Positions 4,262 through 6,278 of a DNA stretch of 6,278 bases are shown here, piece after piece. The stretch covers positions 1 to 6,278 of the forward strand of contig DLRJ01000059.1 of NCBI GenBank assembly GCA_002500485.1. Reading direction: 5' to 3'. The first letter of the stretch is position 1; every line of letters starts with the position of its first letter. The stretch is from Dehalococcoidia bacterium UBA7891. GTDB lineage: Bacteria > Chloroflexota > Dehalococcoidia > Lucifugimonadales > UBA826. Both the position numbers and the translations under genes were made by a program. The notes under the pieces are model-generated. The model was not told the origin of the DNA. It ran no database searches and was given only the letters and a program-made list of their open reading frames with translations.

Positions 4262-6278
4262 TTACCTTCCGGCAGGGACTATTGTCTCAAACGAGTTAGG
4301 AAGTTCATACGGTGCTAGATCCCAACTTTCTACTGTCTCCGGATTGAATCCGATCAAAACCGGAACTTCTACGGTGCCGGTCGACAATGTCATGTCGTAC
4401 TGCCAGGCTTTTTGTATTGCCCGAGTTGCTAGGTTCTCAGGAGAGCCTTTTTTCTGCACTCTTGTCTCTTCACGGAACTGCCAGTAATTATTATTTTCAA
4501 GACCTGGATTCCATCCACCAGCTGGAAGAGGCCATTGACCGCCACCATAGGTACCACCACCTGATCCTAGCCTACCGTGTTTGCTGGTAGGACCCCATCG
4601 GGTCATCCAAGGAACATGAATCTGTCGGCCCAACATTGTAGGACGTCGGGATGAGTACTGTGTGCTGTCTATGAAAGGATCAAGCCCAAGATTCTCTTTC
4701 CACTGTCCGACGACGGCTTCACATACTTCAAGAGAAGTACCGTTACCCTGTGAGCAGAAGAATTCAAATTCGAACCCTGGCTGCACACCAGACTCTGCTA
4801 AGAAAGCTTTTGCTTTATCGGGGTCAAACGCATAAGTCCAAGCCGAGTTGTATTCAGGGTGTAGCTGATGTAGGTCCATTCCTGGGGCGGCGCCACCGTA
4901 TACCGCTCCACCATATCCACCTGTAACCGATGCAGCAATTAGCTCACGGTCAATAGAATACGCTAATGCCTTTCGGAAGGCTTTGGCCTTCAACATTGAG
5001 GGGGTTTCATAGGAAAACCTGTCAGTGTCTGTATAGTCAAATCCCACTGAGTCAGCGGTAAATTTAGAGTCGGAACCATCAAATGTGTACTCAAAATTGG
5101 CTACTTCACAACCAGCACCAGGGGTGTCCTGTATGGCTGGATCTGATCGGTCGATTCCCACGCATTCCAATCTAGGGTCACCAATCCAAGGGTATTTATC
5201 CGAAGGCAGAAATCCTTGTCTCATTACTGGTTTACCCGACAAGTCGTCTTCGCCAAGTTTGGAGTTAGGTGGATATGCAAATGACCAGAGGTTACCTGCG
5301 AAGTAATAGAAATTACCATTAATAGCATCTAGGCCCTCGTTAAACGCGAACCCATCTTTTTCAAGGCGGCCTACGTCCTGGATTGATGCCATGGCTATGT
5401 CAGCAGCTCCAGTTTGGAGCATAGCAGAGCGCTGTTGAGCTTCATTCGCCTGCAAAAAGACTATTTTGTCAAATGCAGCGCTTTGTTTCCAGTGATCTAC
5501 CCTAGAAATAGCTTCAATTCTTTCAGCAGGTAGCCATTCGCTTACTACGAAAGGACCTGATCCGTGCGGAATACCGAATGTGTCTCCTGTTTCATCTTGG
5601 AGCGTCTTGGATTGCATCCATATCGCATCCTGACAAATTGAGGAAGCATCCTGTAGTCCATCACCAACGAAAGCCCTGTTAGGTGCTTCCGCAATGTACG
5701 TATCTACAGCAGACCAAGGTTGGTAATACTCGTAAGCCTGAGAGGAGTTAGAGTGAGCGGAGCTAACGTCTTCAGCACCAGCGTCGTTGAAGGACCATGC
5801 AACGTCTTCGGCAGTCAATGGTCCAATTTTGACCATGTCGCCGTCCACAATTCTGTAAAAATCAATGCCCTCATGGACGTGAACTCTAATTTTCCCTTGC
5901 TTCTCTGGATCACTTAAGTCAACCAGATCCATTTTGTCTTGTAATTTACCATCCATGGTTATGTCACCACTGCCATCTTTAGCAGGAAGTATCCATTCCC
6001 AGGAATCAGCTACGTATGGGGCGTGACAAGCTTCGCCTGTATCCCGGATTGCGTTGCCTTGGTCGTCAAAAGTTGGTTCCCATCCGAGCAATGGTTCTTG
6101 GAAACCGAAGAACCCGTGGAATAGAACGTCAGGCCATGTGCCTTTAACATTCCTAAATTGCGGTGTCCCAACGTTGTCAAACGCGATTGTAATAGTGGTG
6201 CTCACTTGTTCCACTGGTGCCTTTGAGGCAGCAGGTGCGGCAGCGGCAGGTGCGGCAGCAGCAGGTGCAGCAGCAGGT
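4262..6278 (-). CDS. ABC transporter family 5 solute-binding protein, large, N-terminus off the window
   Basis: The minus-strand frame is open from the right edge to TAA at 4262-4264 (671 visible residues). A GTG at 6214 could pass for a start, but the frame continues upstream in an Ala/Pro-rich linker like that of the left lipoprotein. The true start, signal peptide and probable lipobox therefore lie beyond 6278. Numbered from that GTG, SBP_bac_5 signatures are VHVHEGIDFY (111-120), LTAEDVAWSFND (133-144), GSGPFVVSEWLPAERIEAIS (218-237), MLQTGAADIA (265-274) and FRKALAYSIDRELIA (413-427). The full protein would near 700 residues, larger than the usual 500-600. Six cysteines (63, 194, 351, 369, 487, 498) suggest disulfides in an exported protein. 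A Gly-rich stretch (about 550-570) lies near where many relatives have a DYPDP-type motif. It precedes the two permease genes and is presumably their ligand-capturing partner. Ligand unknown. Confidence 0.95.
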   Translation of the reverse strand, partial: PAAAPAAAAPAAAAPAASKAPVEQVSTTITIAFDNVGTPQFRNVKGTWPDVLFHGFFGFQEPLLGWEPTFDDQGNAIRDTGEACHAPYVADSWEWILPAKDGSGDITMDGKLQDKMDLVDLSDPEKQGKIRVHVHEGIDFYRIVDGDMVKIGPLTAEDVAWSFNDAGAEDVSSAHSNSSQAYEYYQPWSAVDTYIAEAPNRAFVGDGLQDASSICQDAIWMQSKTLQDETGDTFGIPHGSGPFVVSEWLPAERIEAISRVDHWKQSAAFDKIVFLQANEAQQRSAMLQTGAADIAMASIQDVGRLEKDGFAFNEGLDAINGNFYYFAGNLWSFAYPPNSKLGEDDLSGKPVMRQGFLPSDKYPWIGDPRLECVGIDRSDPAIQDTPGAGCEVANFEYTFDGSDSKFTADSVGFDYTDTDRFSYETPSMLKAKAFRKALAYSIDRELIAASVTGGYGGAVYGGAAPGMDLHQLHPEYNSAWTYAFDPDKAKAFLAESGVQPGFEFEFFCSQGNGTSLEVCEAVVGQWKENLGLDPFIDSTQYSSRRPTMLGRQIHVPWMTRWGPTSKHGRLGSGGGTYGGGQWPLPAGGWNPGLENNNYWQFREETRVQKKGSPENLATRAIQKAWQYDMTLSTGTVEVPVLIGFNPETVESWDLAPYELPNSFETIVPAGR
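6227..6278 (-). repeat. Ala/Pro-rich linker repeat in the right binding protein
   Basis: Reading from the edge, codons give repeated PAAA and PAAAA units, then PAASKAPVEQ and the first strand of the binding domain. The GCN/CCT repeats form a low-complexity DNA tract that runs off the window. It corresponds in place and composition to the linker at 805-858 of the left lipoprotein. Confidence 0.8.

Noticed and set aside
4242..5917. Plus-strand open frames over the right binding-protein gene (4242-4487, 4387-4590, 5085-5306, 5720-5917)
   Set aside because: They are antisense shadows of a gene with clear SBP_bac_5 motifs, and none has a convincing ribosome site.
6227..6278. GCA/GCT-rich tract as a tandem repeat element or CRISPR-like array
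   Set aside because: It is in frame, encodes a plausible Ala/Pro linker matching the paralogue's, and has no spacer structure.

Overview
The window looks like bacterial chromosome of moderate, slightly AT-leaning composition. It carries two loci for peptide/nickel-type (family 5) ABC importers with a small unrelated gene pair between them. The Cys-Gly-Gly-Ser-Asp-Asp lipobox followed by an Ala/Pro-rich linker, the duplicated family-5 binding proteins and the base composition resemble environmental Chloroflexota such as the marine SAR202 group. That assignment is an impression from protein style, not a search result, and there is no rRNA or other marker gene to test it.

Layout. (1) 1-954, minus strand: the N-terminal 318 residues of a lipoprotein solute-binding protein, cut by the left edge. 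(2) 955-1188: a divergent intergenic region with a good sigma-70-type promoter for that gene, a 17-bp perfect dyad that looks like an operator, and a -10-like box placed so that the plus-strand gene could be leaderless. (3) 1189-1641, plus: a four-helix membrane protein of unknown function. (4) 1642-1685: a short convergent gap with a 7-bp hairpin. (5) 1686-2066, minus: a small membrane-anchored or exported protein of unknown function, with its own promoter containing a perfect TATAAT. (6) 2204-3184 and 3194-4141, minus: DppC-like and DppB-like permeases, 9 nt apart. (7) 4142-4261: a spacer with a strong nested hairpin. (8) 4262-6278, minus: a large second family-5 binding protein whose N-terminus lies beyond the right edge.

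How the genes work together. The right-hand minus-strand unit reads binding protein, DppB-like permease, DppC-like permease. The binding protein would capture a peptide-like or other small solute outside the membrane and deliver it to the permease heterodimer. No ATPase genes follow; the next gene is a small orphan with its own promoter. The DppD/DppF-type ATPases must therefore lie upstream of the window or elsewhere. The hairpin between binding protein and permeases is where one would expect a device that keeps binding protein in excess. The left-hand binding protein is a separate, separately promoted paralogue whose partners, if linked, lie beyond the left edge.

I see no mobile element, CRISPR array, tRNA or rRNA, and no convincing novel multi-gene system. 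The less explained parts are the two orphan genes and the regulatory DNA at 1080-1190 and 4200-4237.
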